From: Hibiscus mutabilis
Taxonomy: Eukaryota; Streptophyta; Magnoliopsida; Malvales; Malvaceae
Length of the DNA: 64,000 nt
NCBI GenBank assembly: GCA_019671005.1
Contig: CM033718.1
Location: forward strand, 31,016,508 to 31,080,507
Reading direction: 5' to 3'
Shown: piece by piece, positions 1 through 12,237 of the stretch
Layout of the letters: each line of letters begins with the position of its first letter
Position numbering within the stretch: position 1 is the first letter of the stretch
Made by a program: the position numbers and the translations under genes
Notes under the pieces: generated by a model
Told to the model about the DNA's origin: nothing
The model's input: only the letters and a program-made list of their open reading frames with translations
The model's database searches: none

Positions 1-1565
1 TGCCATGTTGAATCATATGACTTTTGTTAGCATGGTTTGAATTCTTATCAAAGCATGTTGAATTGCATACCATGCTCATTCATTGTTATGGCTACCTCAC
101 TTATTCTATGTAAGTCTAATTCATTCATCTTCCACATTTCAGGTTAAGAATGTTTATCGGATCGAGATCGGAGCTAGTTGGAAGTTCCGCAAGTCACCAC
201 AAGCTTAGAGTAATGTGTTTTGTCCTTATGAACTCCTAGAATGGTGGAAAAGTAGTTAAATTACTGGCATACGATATATTTGTTATGTGTGTGTTGCCTA
301 TGTTATGTATAGGTCTTAAAGGCCCTAAATGTTATGTTGGTTTTTGTTAATAGTGGCTTAAAGTGTAGATTTGACTTAAAAGGGTGAAAGCCTAGTAAAT
401 ATATTCATATTGACATGAAAATTGGCATGCTAGTAGATTAAATGGCTATAAACTTTCTGGTAAAGTTTCATTGTATTTGTACATCATTTGGTAGGTTAAT
501 TAGAATAAAAAACAGCAAAAATATGTCATTACAGGACTAGGCATATCGATACAAGCGTCGGTGTATCGATACGGCCTTGCCTAATTGGCGTAGTCAATAT
601 GAGTCAAAAGGAGCGTATCGATACTAACTAGGACGTATCGATATAGACTTTGGTTACTAGAATTTGGTTACAAAAAATGGTATCGATACAGGTTCAGGGC
701 GTATCGATACGAAGTCAACGTGGTCAACCTATATTGATACGGTCTCAAGTGTATCGATATGGGCTCATTTCCTGTTAACCTAGAATCCTTGAATTAAGCA
801 TGGCGTATCGATACAGTCTCTAGGGTATTGATACAGAGGCAGGTAAATTAGTTATAAGTGATAAAGAATAGCTTTTATTTTTTTGCAATATAGTCACTAA
901 AAATCTTATAAGTCTAATTGATAGAGCTAATGAACTCTAATTAGCATGAAATTTTACAAGCTCAGTATTACTGCATTAAATTTCATTGTGGTATTTTTAA
1001 TTATAGAAAAGAACCCCTAAATTAGAAAATTTACTGCTAGTCCCTAAAACTAGTAAAAGTTATAAATTAGTCCTAATTGAAGGATTATTGTTCCACTCAG
1101 GATAAATTGGACTAATGCATATACTTGGTAATGTTTAAAGAGTATAATGTTGATTGAATGTTAGTCATTGATTGAAATTTTATAGCACCGATCACCGTAC
1201 CGTTCAACGGTAGCATGATCTGACCCAGTTCTTAACTAGGCCGGGAAGGGGTTTACAATTTCGGTCATAAGGGAGAAAGGGGATGAATGGGCGGCTATTC
1301 ACAATAGTTGAACCCCTCCCCCTCCACTCATCTTTCTCTCTCAAGGACAAGTGTCCTAGCCCCTAGGTTTCTTAATTTTTAGCATGCAATCACCAAGATT
1401 AACACATTAATTGGTTTAGTCATTAATACATTGAGCACCCCTTTCTTTCTTTTCTTTATTTTTGGTCTAAAGTTCTTGAATTAGCTACTTTAATCCATAA
1501 TAGGTTAAATTACTTAGAAATTAAAAGTGGTAACATTCTTCTAGGCCTAATTTTGGGATATTACA
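1..1565 (-). mobile_element. 3' LTR of minus-strand Ty3/gypsy element X (cut by window edge)
   Basis: The right edge at 1565 reads GGGATATTACA, which on the minus strand is the LTR start TGTAATATCCC. Directly to its right, 1566-1575 is the start of a minus-strand purine tract, so this is the 3' LTR of a minus-strand element. The left end lies outside the window. Its first bases resemble LTR S at 36982. It carries the TATCGATAC pairs at 544-834. No ORF of note is present. The purine tract continues at 12243 after the nested insertions, which ties this LTR to the pol fragments at 12243-12454 and 23852-24478. Confidence 0.8.
544..834. repeat. Five pairs of the palindromic motif TATCGATAC
   Basis: Ten copies or near copies of TATCGATAC start at 544, 564, 616, 636, 681, 702, 732, 752, 806 and 826. 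They fall into five pairs with 20-21 bp between starts within each pair; the pairs are 51-74 bp apart. Seven copies are exact; those at 636, 732, 752 and 826 differ or end differently by one base. The motif core ATCGAT is self-complementary. The function is unknown. Confidence 0.9.
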
Positions 1566-1575
1566 ATTCCCTCCC
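1566..1575 (-). other. Split polypurine tract of element X, with Y target duplication
   Basis: On the minus strand this reads GGGAGGGAAT next to the LTR of X. Bases 1571-1575 (CTCCC) are repeated at 12238-12242 on the other side of solo LTR Y, so they are the Y target-site duplication. Joining the two sides restores an uninterrupted purine tract followed by an AATTCGAGGACG-type leader on the minus strand. Confidence 0.85.
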
Positions 1576-2450
1576 TGTAATATCCTAAACATTGACCTAG
1601 AAGTATAATACCTTAGCGTCCAGTTAAATAACCTTATAGCCATCATCTATTAGAGCAATCTGATGATTTACAGGAGGGGCAAAAAGAAATCGAAAGCTTA
1701 ATGGAGAACTTATTCAAAAAAAGGGGGGACTAAAATTGGATGAAATAATGAATATAGACTTGCATGCAAATTAAAACCAAACCTAAGGACTTGGTGCTCT
1801 TGTTGCTTTGTGAGGGAGGCATGTGGAGGAAGGGATGAAACTCGGCATAAAGTTGAAATGAAGGGAAATAAAGGTGGTCATCTTCCTTCTCTCACTTTTT
1901 CTCCTCCACAGTTGAACCTTAGAGATAGGTAAAAAGGGGGTTTCGATTTTGGAGTTGAACTAGCTTGTTTGGTGATCACAATCGTTAAACGCCTTGATAG
2001 CAAGGTAATCATCTTGTTCTTCTCTTCAATTTATGGTAAGGTATTGAATAGGAAATGTGGAAATTATGCTATATACATGGCTTATTCTATTAACATGAGT
2101 TAGATAATGATTAAGCTTATGTTTGAATGCTAAAACAAGGCCTTGAATGAGTAGAATTATTAAACAAAGATCTTATGGCAATAGGATATTTCAATGAAGA
2201 AACTCATACGAACATGCATTTGTAACCTTCTAAGCGTTTACGTTACTTATAATAGTTGTCTTATTCACCTGTTAAAAGATTATTTTATCTGGGTTTGTGG
2301 AAAATGGATTAAAGGTTATATGCTAATCGGTTAAACAATGTTAGCTATTATAAATGAACCTAATGGCTTAACCTTGACTTAGAACAATTGTGTAAGAAAT
2401 ATGAAGTACTTATAGAATCTGTCCCTATTGGAAATAATTAGCTTATACTT
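1576..2450 (+). mobile_element. Solo LTR Y, left part
   Basis: It begins TGTAATATCCTAAAC and continues at 11805-12237 after the G1 insertion; the joined length is about 1.3 kb. Orientation is plus because the stretch around 1878-1925 (CATCTTCCTTCTCTCAC and following) matches the same stretch in plus-strand LTR S around 37286-37320. Flanking CTCCC duplications at 1571 and 12238 and the lack of an internal domain make it a solo LTR, the usual product of recombination between two LTRs. Confidence 0.85.
2446..2450. other. Target-site duplication of G1, left copy
   Basis: TACTT here and at 11800-11804 exactly flank element G1, the expected 5 bp duplication made by a Ty3/gypsy integrase. Confidence 0.9.
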
Positions 2451-3720
2451 CGTAATACCCCAAAATTTACTAAGTTGATTAAGGGTCATTTAGTACTAAG
2501 ATAATAGCTTAAAAGCAAACTTAGTGACTAAAATGACAAAAATGCGAAAGTTAGGATTTCTTTAATTATTGGTTTTGGAAAGGAAATTTCTAAGGTTTAA
2601 AGGTCTCATGTGATAGATAGATAGTGAATTGAATAAGGTATTCTTAAAGTTTGGTTGAATTCCAAGGAAAATTGGAATAGGAACTGAAGTTTAAAAAGGT
2701 AGTAACCAAAATGTAAATTTTGAAAATTTTATGGCTAAAGTACAAACTTTGGAAAAGTTTGGGGACTAAAGTTGTAATTTCACAAAAGTTAAGGGTTTTT
2801 ATTTTATAAATAAACAGATCACCTAAGGGTGTGAATCGAATGCGGAAATATTGGTTTGATCTGATACTTCGATTATTGGGAAAATCGTAGTTAAAGTTTA
2901 AGTGGAATTCAGATACCCGAACCAAACTGGAAAATTTTGAAATTTTGCCATATGATAGAGAAAGGTTATAAAAGTCATTTCCATGTGTTGGAAATATTTT
3001 TAGTTCGATTCAAGATGAATCCTACAGTTTATTTCTGAGTAAAGGTACTGCAAACTACCAGAAAATGAGAATTGATACACTTTGTATCTAAGGTTGATTA
3101 GTAAGCTTAAAAGGGGTTAATGGAAGTTCAAAGTGGTTACTAAGGACCATAATGCATTTTTGAACAATATAAGGAAGAAAGGAAAACGTTTGGAGATTTT
3201 GTATTCGAATGATTATTTTGGACAATATGTTTAAGATATTGTTAGATTGGGATCTAACAAATATTTTACTTATTTGAATTATGAAGTTAAGTTCGAATCA
3301 AGGGAGGTTCGAGGTAGAATGAAGGAAAGGATCAAAGAGGACTTAGTGAGGCATACAAATAAATGGACCAGGTGAGTGCAATGCATACATAACATTATAC
3401 ATGGATGTTTCATACATCACCGGTAGGACTTGCGATGAGTCTACCTGGTTTATATATTGTCATGATATTTATGTCATTGATCATATATTTGACATATTTT
3501 AAATATGTCAAAGGTTGAAAATAAATGCATTGATCACTAGTTATTGATGATGGTATAATTTGAATGTTATTTCGGCTATGAACTGTTAAATGTTGATATA
3601 TATTGATATATGTTGCCATTGATGACTTAAATGATAAAATAAAGCCCAATGTATGATATAGAGGTTCGATGTTATAGTTGGATATCCATAGGGTGATAAA
3701 TAGCTGTATAAATATTCTAA

Positions 3721-3910
3721 GCACTTCAGGTAAAGTGCAAATATTATAAATAATCGTTGAGGAGTATACTCATGCATGGTTTGAGTATACGGACTTACTA
3801 CGGGTGCTAAACACTTCGGTGTAATTTCATAAAAACTCAATGAAGGATATATTGTATACTCTGGTAAGTATACAGAAGCACTTCGGTGCTAAGCACTCCC
3901 GGTAGAGTGC
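3721..3910 (+). repeat. Cluster of short perfect hairpins in the G1 5' LTR
   Basis: Five perfect inverted repeats are seen: GCACTT-caggta-AAGTGC (3721-3738), ACAC-ttcg-GTGT (3811-3822), GTATACT-ctggta-AGTATAC (3854-3873), AGCAC-ttcg-GTGCT (3877-3890) and GCACTC-ccggta-GAGTGC (3893-3910). Loops are shared (TTCG, cNggta) while stems differ but still pair. The partner LTR has the same set at 10786-10975. Confidence 0.9.
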
Positions 3911-4248
3911 AAATAATATACATACTCAAGAAAGGTTGGGTATGGGGGGATGACTCGTGTACATAGAATCTCTTAATTCGATACCTTAGGCTAAATAAAT
4001 TGAAAGAAATCAAAAAGAAACAGGAAGATAAGCTTGAAAGCTTGCATATAGAAATGGGAAAAAGGTATTGGTAAGCATTGAAAGCTTACGAATGGAATGG
4101 CAATGGTATTGGTAAGATCTAATCTTATCACTTTGATATACATATTTATTTATGTTAACGAGCATATAATGGTAAGGTGATCATATGCATTGTTAATCAT
4201 TAATATTGCTATTATGACAATTGCACTTGAATTCAAATTATTGCCTTA

Positions 4249-4283
4249 CTAAGTAAATACTTAGCGTGTAACTGTTTTACACG
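4249..4283 (+). repeat. Two adjacent hairpins near the G1 LTR end
   Basis: CTAAGTA-aa-TACTTAG at 4249-4264 is followed directly by CGTGTAA-ctgtt-TTACACG at 4265-4283; both stems are 7 bp. The first appears to correspond to the AAGTAC/GTACTT stem-loop found in the other LTR families of the window. Confidence 0.75.
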
Positions 4284-4736
4284 TAGGAAATAAGCAATGG
4301 TTGGAGTAAGGAGCATAAACGAACATCATCAATCAATAACAGTGCATCAGTATCAGTAATATATCTTTTGACACTGTTTGATATTTACTAGTTGGCATCT
4401 ATATTAAAATGATATGACTGCTCTGATAGAATTTGTATTTTATGTGGTATCTGGATGAATTTTAAATCAGGCAGTTTTTAGGTAGTTTTATTAATTATAT
4501 AAAGTTAAATTAAATTAATAAGTTGCTGCCTGAAATTAAACTCGATTTGAAGATTAAAATATTATATTTAAACTATACGCGATTAACTACATTTGTAAAT
4601 AGAAACTAAATATATTGTAATATTTTTGAAGAATCAAAATTTTTACCGAGTTAGAAATGTAGAGGGTTTTACAAATGTTTTTTGATATCTCTAACTCGTA
4701 TTCAGCTATGAACATGAGAAAGGGTTTTACATTTAT

Positions 4737-4748
4737 TGGTAATAGAGC
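4737..4748 (+). other. Primer binding site of G1
   Basis: TGGTAATAGAGC lies 5 bp after the 5' LTR and is close to the TGGTATCAGAGC site complementary to the 3' end of plant initiator Met tRNA. Confidence 0.8.
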
Positions 4749-5339
4749 TACAGGTTTAGCTGATTCTCGGCCTAAATGGAAATTGTTTTATGTTAAAAAG
4801 AGTATACATGCCACTGGATATAAATATTACTGATATGGTGTTTTTATGATCCAATTGATGTTGCTCCTTACTAATGTAAATTGGGAGGAATTATAAGAAA
4901 TATTTGAGCCAAGAAAGCGTGATGAACTGGTAAATTGGAAACTTTGGAAGGAATCAAGAGTAGTAACAATAAGGTTAATTATAACCCTTCGGATAAATCG
5001 GAACAAGAAAGGGGCACTGGTACAACAAGGAGTGCCTCTGCATGATTAAGGAACTAAAAAGTTTGGAAAACACCTAAATTGAAAGGAAAAGCAGATTAAA
5101 GTCCAGCGATTGTTGATTTATAACTGAATAATCTAAGGATTACACTGGACGGATTCCACTGTTTGGATACCGAGAAATTGGATAGAGCTATTTTGTTACT
5201 CTGATATTTAAGCTAGAGTAGAAAAGCATCTGAATTTGCCTCATAGCCAGGATTGCACATATCAGTCCGAGTTTATAACATCAGGAATGATAAAGATTGG
5301 GATTATTCGAAAATCATAGAAGGTACATCTCATATTTTT
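4749..5339 (+). other. Degraded G1 leader and gag-linker remains
   Basis: This stretch lies between the primer site and the protease remains. No convincing gag reading frame is visible. The distance from the primer site to protease (about 0.6 kb) is too short to hold a normal gag, so gag has been deleted. No feature of its own was recognised. Confidence 0.5.
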
Positions 5340-7835
5340 GGATAAACTTGTATTGATGTTGATAGGTCCTAGCTTTACACATTCCTATATAAGTACAAAG
5401 TTGAGTGGTGAACGAGATATACTTTTAGAACCCATTTCAAGTAATATAGCGATCACGAATTTGTTTGGTTGTAATGAAAGGGCGAGCTGAACATGTGGAA
5501 TTGCTCAATAGAAATATAAAAAATAGAATTATCGATAAATTTAATGGAATTATCTTTTGAGGAGTCTAAGATGATTGTTGGCATGAATTGGTTACCTTCC
5601 TATCAAGTCATGATGAATTGTCGCATAAAGCAATTAGTATTGAAAATACGGAAGGTACAAAAATAGTAGTAGTTGATAAAAGGGTAAATCCCTTCTCCAA
5701 AGTAATTTTAGTTGTTTTATTAAGGAAATTGTTGTTATAAGGTTATTAAGTTTTCTTAGCAAATGTAGTAGATACTCAGGCTGTTGAAGTTAAATTGGAA
5801 ATTAACTGGGCTGTCCAAAAATATCCGGATGTATTTCCAGATGGGTTACTCAGAATTACCTCTAGATTGAGAGGTGAAATTCAAAATAAAGATGTTACCA
5901 GACATTGCGCCTAAATTAATGGCCCCGTATAAAATGGATTCGACCAAACTTCGGGATTTAAAGGTACAATTGCAAGGAATGTTAGGTTGACATTTTATAA
6001 AGCCAAGTGTGCCACCTTGGGGGTGCACCAATATATTTGTGAAAAAGAAAGATTAATTTATGTGATTAAGTATAGATTTTCGTCAGTTAAATAAGGTAAC
6101 AGTAATAAATAAATATCTTCTTTCGGAGACTGATGATCTTTTGATCAGTAAAAAAATAAAAAAACAATATATATGTTTCCAAAATAGACCTTCGATCGGA
6201 ATATTATCAGTTAAAGATCAAGGAAGAAGAAATTCTAAAGATAGCTTTTCGGACTCGGTATGAATACTATGAGTTCGTGATGATCCCTTCGGCATTTATA
6301 AGCCTAATGAACCAAGTATTCTAATTTTGCTTGGACCAATTTTTGGAAAAGTCCATTGAGTATATTTTGGTCTATTCGAAGGAAAAAGGAAGAACAAGAT
6401 GCCCATTTTTGCATTGTTCTTTAGACCTTTCAAGAAAATAAGCTATATGCTAATTTGTTAAGGTGTGAATTTGGTTGTCAAAAGCTATTTTATTAGTTAT
6501 GTGGATTTGGTAGTGGTAATAAGAGTAGACCCCCAAAAAAGTACAAATTATAGTTGAATGGAAATCTCTGAAGAATGTTTTAGAGGTTCAGAAATTCTTG
6601 ATGATTGTCTCCTCATTGACCAAGCTATTGAGGAAAGAAATGCCATTCAGTTGAATAGATCAATGCTAAGAAATCTTTGAGACATTAAAGGAGATCTTAA
6701 TAGAAGCCCTGGTACCAGTACAACCAGAATCGAGTAAAGATTATGTGGTGTATAACGATGCTACTCATAATGGTTTGGGATACGTACTTAGGCAAGAAGG
6801 AAAAGTAATGGTTTATGCTTGAGATAGCTTAAGATATATGAGAGGAATTATCTTACTTAGAATTTGGAGCTAGCAATGGTTGTATTTGCTTTAAAAGATA
6901 TAACATCATTACTTATATAGTGAACGATGCTATATTTATATAGGTTATAAAAGTTTAAAGTATATGCTTACTAAAGAAGAGCTAAACTTGATGTAAAAAA
7001 GTTGGATAGAGCTTTTTAAGAATTATGATATGGTCATTGACTATCATCTAGAAAAAGTTAATGTGGTAGTTGACGCTCTCAGTTGAAAGACAATTGTTGC
7101 CTTAAGAGCTATGAATGCAAGATTGACATTAAAAGAAGATGATGTTTTGATTGTCAAGTTAAGAATAAAAATTTACCATATTGAATTAAATAAGATATCT
7201 TTAAAGAAAGGATGAGAAATGTTGTCAAGGTGCAAACAAGTGGAAAAGAGTGAAACTAAAAACTTGGAAGTTAGGTTTGATAGATATTTGTATTATCAAG
7301 GAAGAATTTCAATCTCGATGATGGAAACTATATGTTGATCCTAAAAGAAAAGATATTTAATATGAAGTTAAGGATAAAGTATTCCTTAAAAGCTTCACCT
7401 TGGAAGAAGGTGTTATGGTTTTAGACAAAAAGAAAGTTAAGTTCAAATTTTATTAGGCTGTAAGAAATTGTGAAAGGAGTTAGTCTGATAGTTAAGCTTA
7501 ATAGTTAGCTTTATCTTTGGAAATGAACAAGATTCATAATGTATCGTTTCTCTGGAAATATTGATTAGACCTCTCACTTGTTGTTGCTCCGAAGAAAATA
7601 GAGATTCAGCCGGATTTAAGCTATGAAAAAAAACTGGTAAAAATCCTAGCACATGGAGTCAAAGAACTAAGAAAACAAAACAATTTCGGTTGTCAACGTT
7701 TGTTGACAAAAATCACAAGGTTAAAGAAAAGATTTGAGAGAAATAAGAAGAAAATATAAGAAAATAGTTTCCTCACCTTTTGAATTAGGTGCGTGTTGAA
7801 AATTCGAGGACGAATTTTCTTAAAGGGGAGAGAAT
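5340..7835 (+). pseudogene. Degraded pol of chromovirus G1 (PR-RT-RH-IN-chromodomain)
   Basis: This was a Ty3/gypsy polyprotein for aspartic protease, reverse transcriptase, RNase H, integrase and chromodomain. Protease traces lie near 5360-5600, including a GMNWL-like end of domain at about 5578. RT traces follow: CIDFRQLNK-like near 6061, KIDLRSEYYQLK-like near 6184, AFRTRYEYYEFVMIPF near 6244. The catalytic FIDD site near 6350 now reads SIEY, so both aspartates are lost. RNase H remains are at 6740-7090, ending in the HPGKANVV-type linker. The integrase zinc finger and core are largely missing (the jump is near 7130-7330). The C-terminal SPWKKV motif (about 7400) and chromodomain traces (7600-7760) remain. 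Stops and frameshifts are frequent, so no product is expected. Confidence 0.85.
7797..7835 (+). other. Conserved GAGGACGAATTT leader and polypurine tract of G1
   Basis: TTCGAGGACGAATTTTCTT is followed by AAAGGGGAGAGAAT directly before the 3' LTR. This is the plus-strand primer of the element; the same pair of motifs precedes the 3' LTRs of X, Z, O and U. Confidence 0.85.
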
Positions 7836-10800
7836 TGTAATACCCCAAAATTTACTAAGTTGATTAAGGATCATTTAGCACTAAGATAATAGCTTAAAAG
7901 CTAACTCAGTGACTAAAATGACAAAAATGTGAAAGTTAAGATTTCTATAATTATGGGTTTTGGAAAGGAAAATTCTAAGGTTTAAAGGTCTCATGTGATA
8001 GATAGTGAATTGAATAAGGTATTATTAAAGTTTTATTGAAGTCCAAGGAAAATTGGAATGGGAATTGAAATTTTAAAAGGTAGTGACCAAAATATAAATT
8101 TTGAAAATTTTATGGCTAAAGTGTAAACTTTGGAAAAGTTTGAGGACTAAAGTTGTAAATTCCTAGAAGTTAAGGGTTTTTATTTCATAAATAAACAGAT
8201 CACCTAACGGTGTGAATCAAATGCATAAATATTGGTTTGATCTGATACTTCGATTGTTGGGAAAATCACAGATAAAGTTTAAATGGAATTCGGATACCCA
8301 GACCGAACTGGAAAATTTTGAAATTTTGTCATATGATAGAGAAAGGTTATAAAAGTCATTTCCAAGTGTTGGAAATATTTTTAGTTCGATTCAAGATGAA
8401 TCCTACAGTATTTATGAGTAGTGGATTATTTATCGGTATATTGGATCAAATGGAAATTTTGGAGACTGATCCAAAAGATATGGAAAAGTCATAAAATATT
8501 ATTTTATGAATATTTTATTATGGTTGGTTTAATTCTAACTAGATTTAGTTAGATTTTAATTGAATGACAATTTGGAAACAAACTAGTAAATAAAGACAAG
8601 TTGGAGGGCAAATTGGTGGTTTGGCCCCAATGGCAATTTTGAAATATTTAAAACATTATAAGGGCAATTTTAGAAAGAGAAAATGGAAGATTAAATCTTG
8701 GCCCTTGATTAATGATAAAATCAATCTCAACCATTGGATAAAAAGGGCAAAATTGTAATTTCACTATTAAATGAATTTAATATTCATTTAATAGATATAT
8801 GTTTAAAATAATGGTGAAAAGATGAAGATTTTGTTCATCTTTTCCAGCAACAAACGTGAGGGCTAGGGAAAGAAAGAGAAAAAAAATTCCAAGCTCGATT
8901 CAATCTCTAAAACCTGGTTTTCAGGTAATCTCTTCAACTACAAAGTTGTTCTACTCTTCAAGCTCTATCTTTTGATATCAATAATTCATGGAATCCATTC
9001 TTGATTGATGAGAATTTACATGAGAAAAAATTAGGGTTTATGGATCAAATTGGGGCTTTTGCGATTTTATGATTCCATGATTGAATTTAAGTTGAAATCA
9101 AGCTAGTATGATGTTAAAATCATGATATTGAGTTGGGATTTAAGTTTTACATGTTTTTATTTTTATGAAGATGATTAGGGTTTATGCATTCAAGTTTACT
9201 TTAGGGTTTGTGATGTTGAAATAATGATCTAGTAAGCTTGAATTATTGTTTGGAAGCAAAACCCTAAGTTAAATTGTATAGGGACCATTTCGGCAACTTG
9301 AAAAGTTGAAGTAAGAAATCTTAATTTTTAGAATTTGGAGTGTATTTGTGTTATTAATGATGTTAGAGATAAGAAAATGAAGTTAGAATGCCAAATTGAT
9401 GTTAATTAAATTAGTGACCATTTTGACAATTTGTAAAAGTTAAGTGACTAAATCGAAATTGAAGTTTTGTATGTGGGTTAAATATGATTTTTAGTTGTAA
9501 TAATGGAATTAAGGTAGTAATGTTGAATTGAGGACCAAATTGCAAAGCTAAGAAGCTTGAATCCTTATCTTTTCATTTTAGTGAGTATTTCGGTAAAGAA
9601 TGAAAATTAAGGAGAATTATTGTGAATAATTATTTGGTGTAGAATGTGATGAGTTGATGGTTTAAAGCTAGTGATTGGACTAAATTGAAAAGTATAAAAG
9701 TAAGGAGAAGTTAGTATAAAAGTTGAAGTTGTTTATGGAAGCTGTGTAGAAAAACTAGTTTGTGGCAGTAAATTTGAAAATTCACCATAAATTCTACAAA
9801 ACTGGTTAGATGGTGAATTTTATACGGATGTAAATATTTGTTCGTCTAGTTTCGTTTCCAACAAACGAAATATGATTTCGAGTTTTGAGTCAAAAGATAT
9901 GAATTTTTAAGTGACGAAAGGACAGAAAACAAAACACCACTATGTTCCAAATTTCAGCACTATAAACTGGCTTTGAAAATTCTCCATAAATGGTACAAGT
10001 TGAATTTGGGCTATTAATTTATATGGCTGAAAAGCTTATCGAATCTAGTTTCTTTCAGAATAAACGGAGTCGAATTCTGAGTTATATAATATTTTTTAGA
10101 AATATTTCTTTGAAGGTACTACAAACTGCCAGAAAATGAGAATTTATACACTTTGTATCTAAGGTTGATTAGTAAGCTTGAAAGGGGTTAATAGAAGTTC
10201 AAAGTGGTTACGAAGGACCATAATGAATTTTTGAACAATACAAGGAAGAAAGGAAAACGTTTGGATATTTTGTATTCAAATGATTATTTTGGACAATATG
10301 TCTAAGATATTGTTAGATTGGGATCTAACAAATATTTTACTTATTTGAATTATGAAGTTAAGTTCAAATCAAGGGAGGTTCGAGGTACAACGAAGGAAAG
10401 GATCAAAGAGGACTTAGTGAGGCATACTAATAAATGGCCCTGGTGAGTGCAATGCATACATAACATTATACATGGATGTTTCATACATCACCGGTAAGAC
10501 TTGCGATGGTTTATATATTGTCATGATATTTATGTCATTGATCATATATTTGACATATTTTAAATATGTCAAAGGTTGAAAATGAATGCATTGATCACTA
10601 GTTATTGATGATGGTATACTATGAATGTTATTTCGGCTATGAACTGTTAAATGTTGATATATATATATTTATATAAGTTGACATTGATGACTTAAATGAT
10701 GAAATAAAGCCCAATGTATGATATAGAGGTTCGATGGTATAGTTGGATATCCATAGGGTCATAAACAACTGTATAAATATTCTAAGCACTTCAGGTAAAG

Positions 10801-11799
10801 TGCAAATATTATAAATACTCATTGAGGAGTATACTCATGCATGGTTTGAGTATACAGACTTACTACGGGTGCTAAACACTTCGGTGTAATTTCATAAAAA
10901 CTCAATGAGGGATATATTGTATGCTCCGGTAAGTATACAGAAGCACTTTTGTGCTAAGCACTCCCGGTAGAGTGCAAATAATATACATACTCAAGAAAGG
11001 TTGGGCATGGGGGGATGACTCGTGTACATAGAATCTCTTAATTCGATACCTTGGGCTAAATAAATTGAAAGAAATCAAAAAGAAACATGAAGATAAGCTT
11101 GGAAGCTTGCATATAGAAATGGTAAAAAGGTATTGGTAAGCATTGAAAGCTTATGGATGGAATGACAACGATATTGGTAAGATCTAATCTTATCACTTTG
11201 ATATACATATTTATTTATGTTAACGAGCATATAATGGTAAGGTGATCATATGCATTGTTAATCATTAATATTGATATTATGGCAATTGCACTTGAATTTG
11301 AATTATTACCTCACTAAGTAAATACTTAGTGTGTAACTGTTTTACACGTAGGAAAGAATAAATGGTTGGAGTAAGGAGCATAAAGGAACATCATCAGTCA
11401 ATAACAGGTACATCAGTATCCGTAAGATATCTTTTGACACTGTTTGATATTTACTAGTTGGCATGTACATTAAAATGATATGACTGCTCTGATAGAATTT
11501 GTATTTTATGTGGTATCTGGATGAATTTTAAATCAGGCAGTTTTTAGGCAGTTTTATTAATTATATAAAGTTAAATTAAATTAATAAGTTGCTGCCTGAA
11601 ATTAAACTCGATTTGAAGATTAAAATATTATATTTAAACTATACGCAATTAAGTACATTTGTAAATAGAAACTATATATATTGTAATATTTTTAGAAGAA
11701 TCAAAATTTTTACCGAGTTACAAATGTAGAGGGTTTTATAGATGTTTTGTGATATCTCTGACTCGTATTCATCTATGAATACGGGAAAAGGGTATTACA
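7836..11799 (+). mobile_element. 3' LTR of element G1
   Basis: It runs from TGTAATACCCC to GGGTATTACA, 3964 bp, and is the fuller of the two G1 LTRs. Segment 8420-10108 is absent from the 5' LTR; it contains AGATGAAGATTTTGTTCATC-type sequence and a run AGAAAGAGAAAAAAAATTCC near 8870, the area that in related LTRs resembles the transcribed leader. A hairpin set lies at 10786-10975, where the AGCAC/GTGCT stem is kept although its loop changed from TTCG to TTTT. TACTT follows at 11800. Confidence 0.9.
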
Positions 11800-11804
11800 T
11801 ACTT
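11800..11804. other. Target-site duplication of G1, right copy
   Basis: TACTT matches 2446-2450. Confidence 0.9.
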
Positions 11805-12237
11805 GGAACAAATTAATCCAAGAGATGGGAACTCGGTTAATAAGGATAGTTGTTTAAGACGGTTGATTATTTAATACTTAAGTAATTATAGTACCATCTT
11901 CACAAGATCTTGTTAATTTCTATGTTATATGTTTGTAATAAAATATGATCTAATAATACAAATAACCATAGCATGTAGCTAATTGTTTGATACTGTGTAT
12001 GCTTGATTCTGGATGGATTAATAATGGAAAGAAATTAGAATCCAAGAAAGTTTATAAGTGTTAAGTAAACAATCCTGTCGATTCATGATAAGTCATGAGG
12101 AAATGTGATTAACAATTCTGATGATTAAATTATTTGTTTTCCAGAAAGTTCGAATTTTTCTGGCTCGTGTTTTCGGTTTTGCTTGCTGTGACATCTTCAA
12201 TTCTTGTTTCCTTCTGGGCTGGGTTGAGGACATTACA
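11805..12237 (+). mobile_element. Solo LTR Y, right part
   Basis: This continues LTR Y after the G1 insertion and ends GAGGACATTACA at 12237, followed by the CTCCC duplication at 12238-12242. A short open frame at 12121-12306 crosses the LTR border and shows no protein family; I do not count it as a gene. Confidence 0.8.

Larger units (their letters stand above)
2451..4731 (+). mobile_element. 5' LTR of element G1 (internally deleted)
   Basis: It starts CGTAATACCCC (the first T of TG has become C) and ends GGGTTTTACA. It is 2281 bp long, against 3964 bp for the partner LTR at 7836-11799. The two align up to about 3035 and again from about 3042; the partner holds about 1.7 kb more between 8420 and 10108, including its promoter-like segment. 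This copy has therefore probably lost that segment. It carries a cluster of hairpins at 3721-3910 and two more at 4249-4283. Confidence 0.9.

Noticed and set aside
1176..1187. TATA-like ATTTTATAGCAC on the minus strand of X's LTR
   Set aside because: AT-rich background makes such matches frequent, and no other promoter evidence supports it.
1564..1590. Near-palindromic LTR-LTR junction suggesting a head-to-head element
   Set aside because: The CTCCC duplication at 1571 and 12238 explains it as insertion of solo LTR Y into the purine tract of X.
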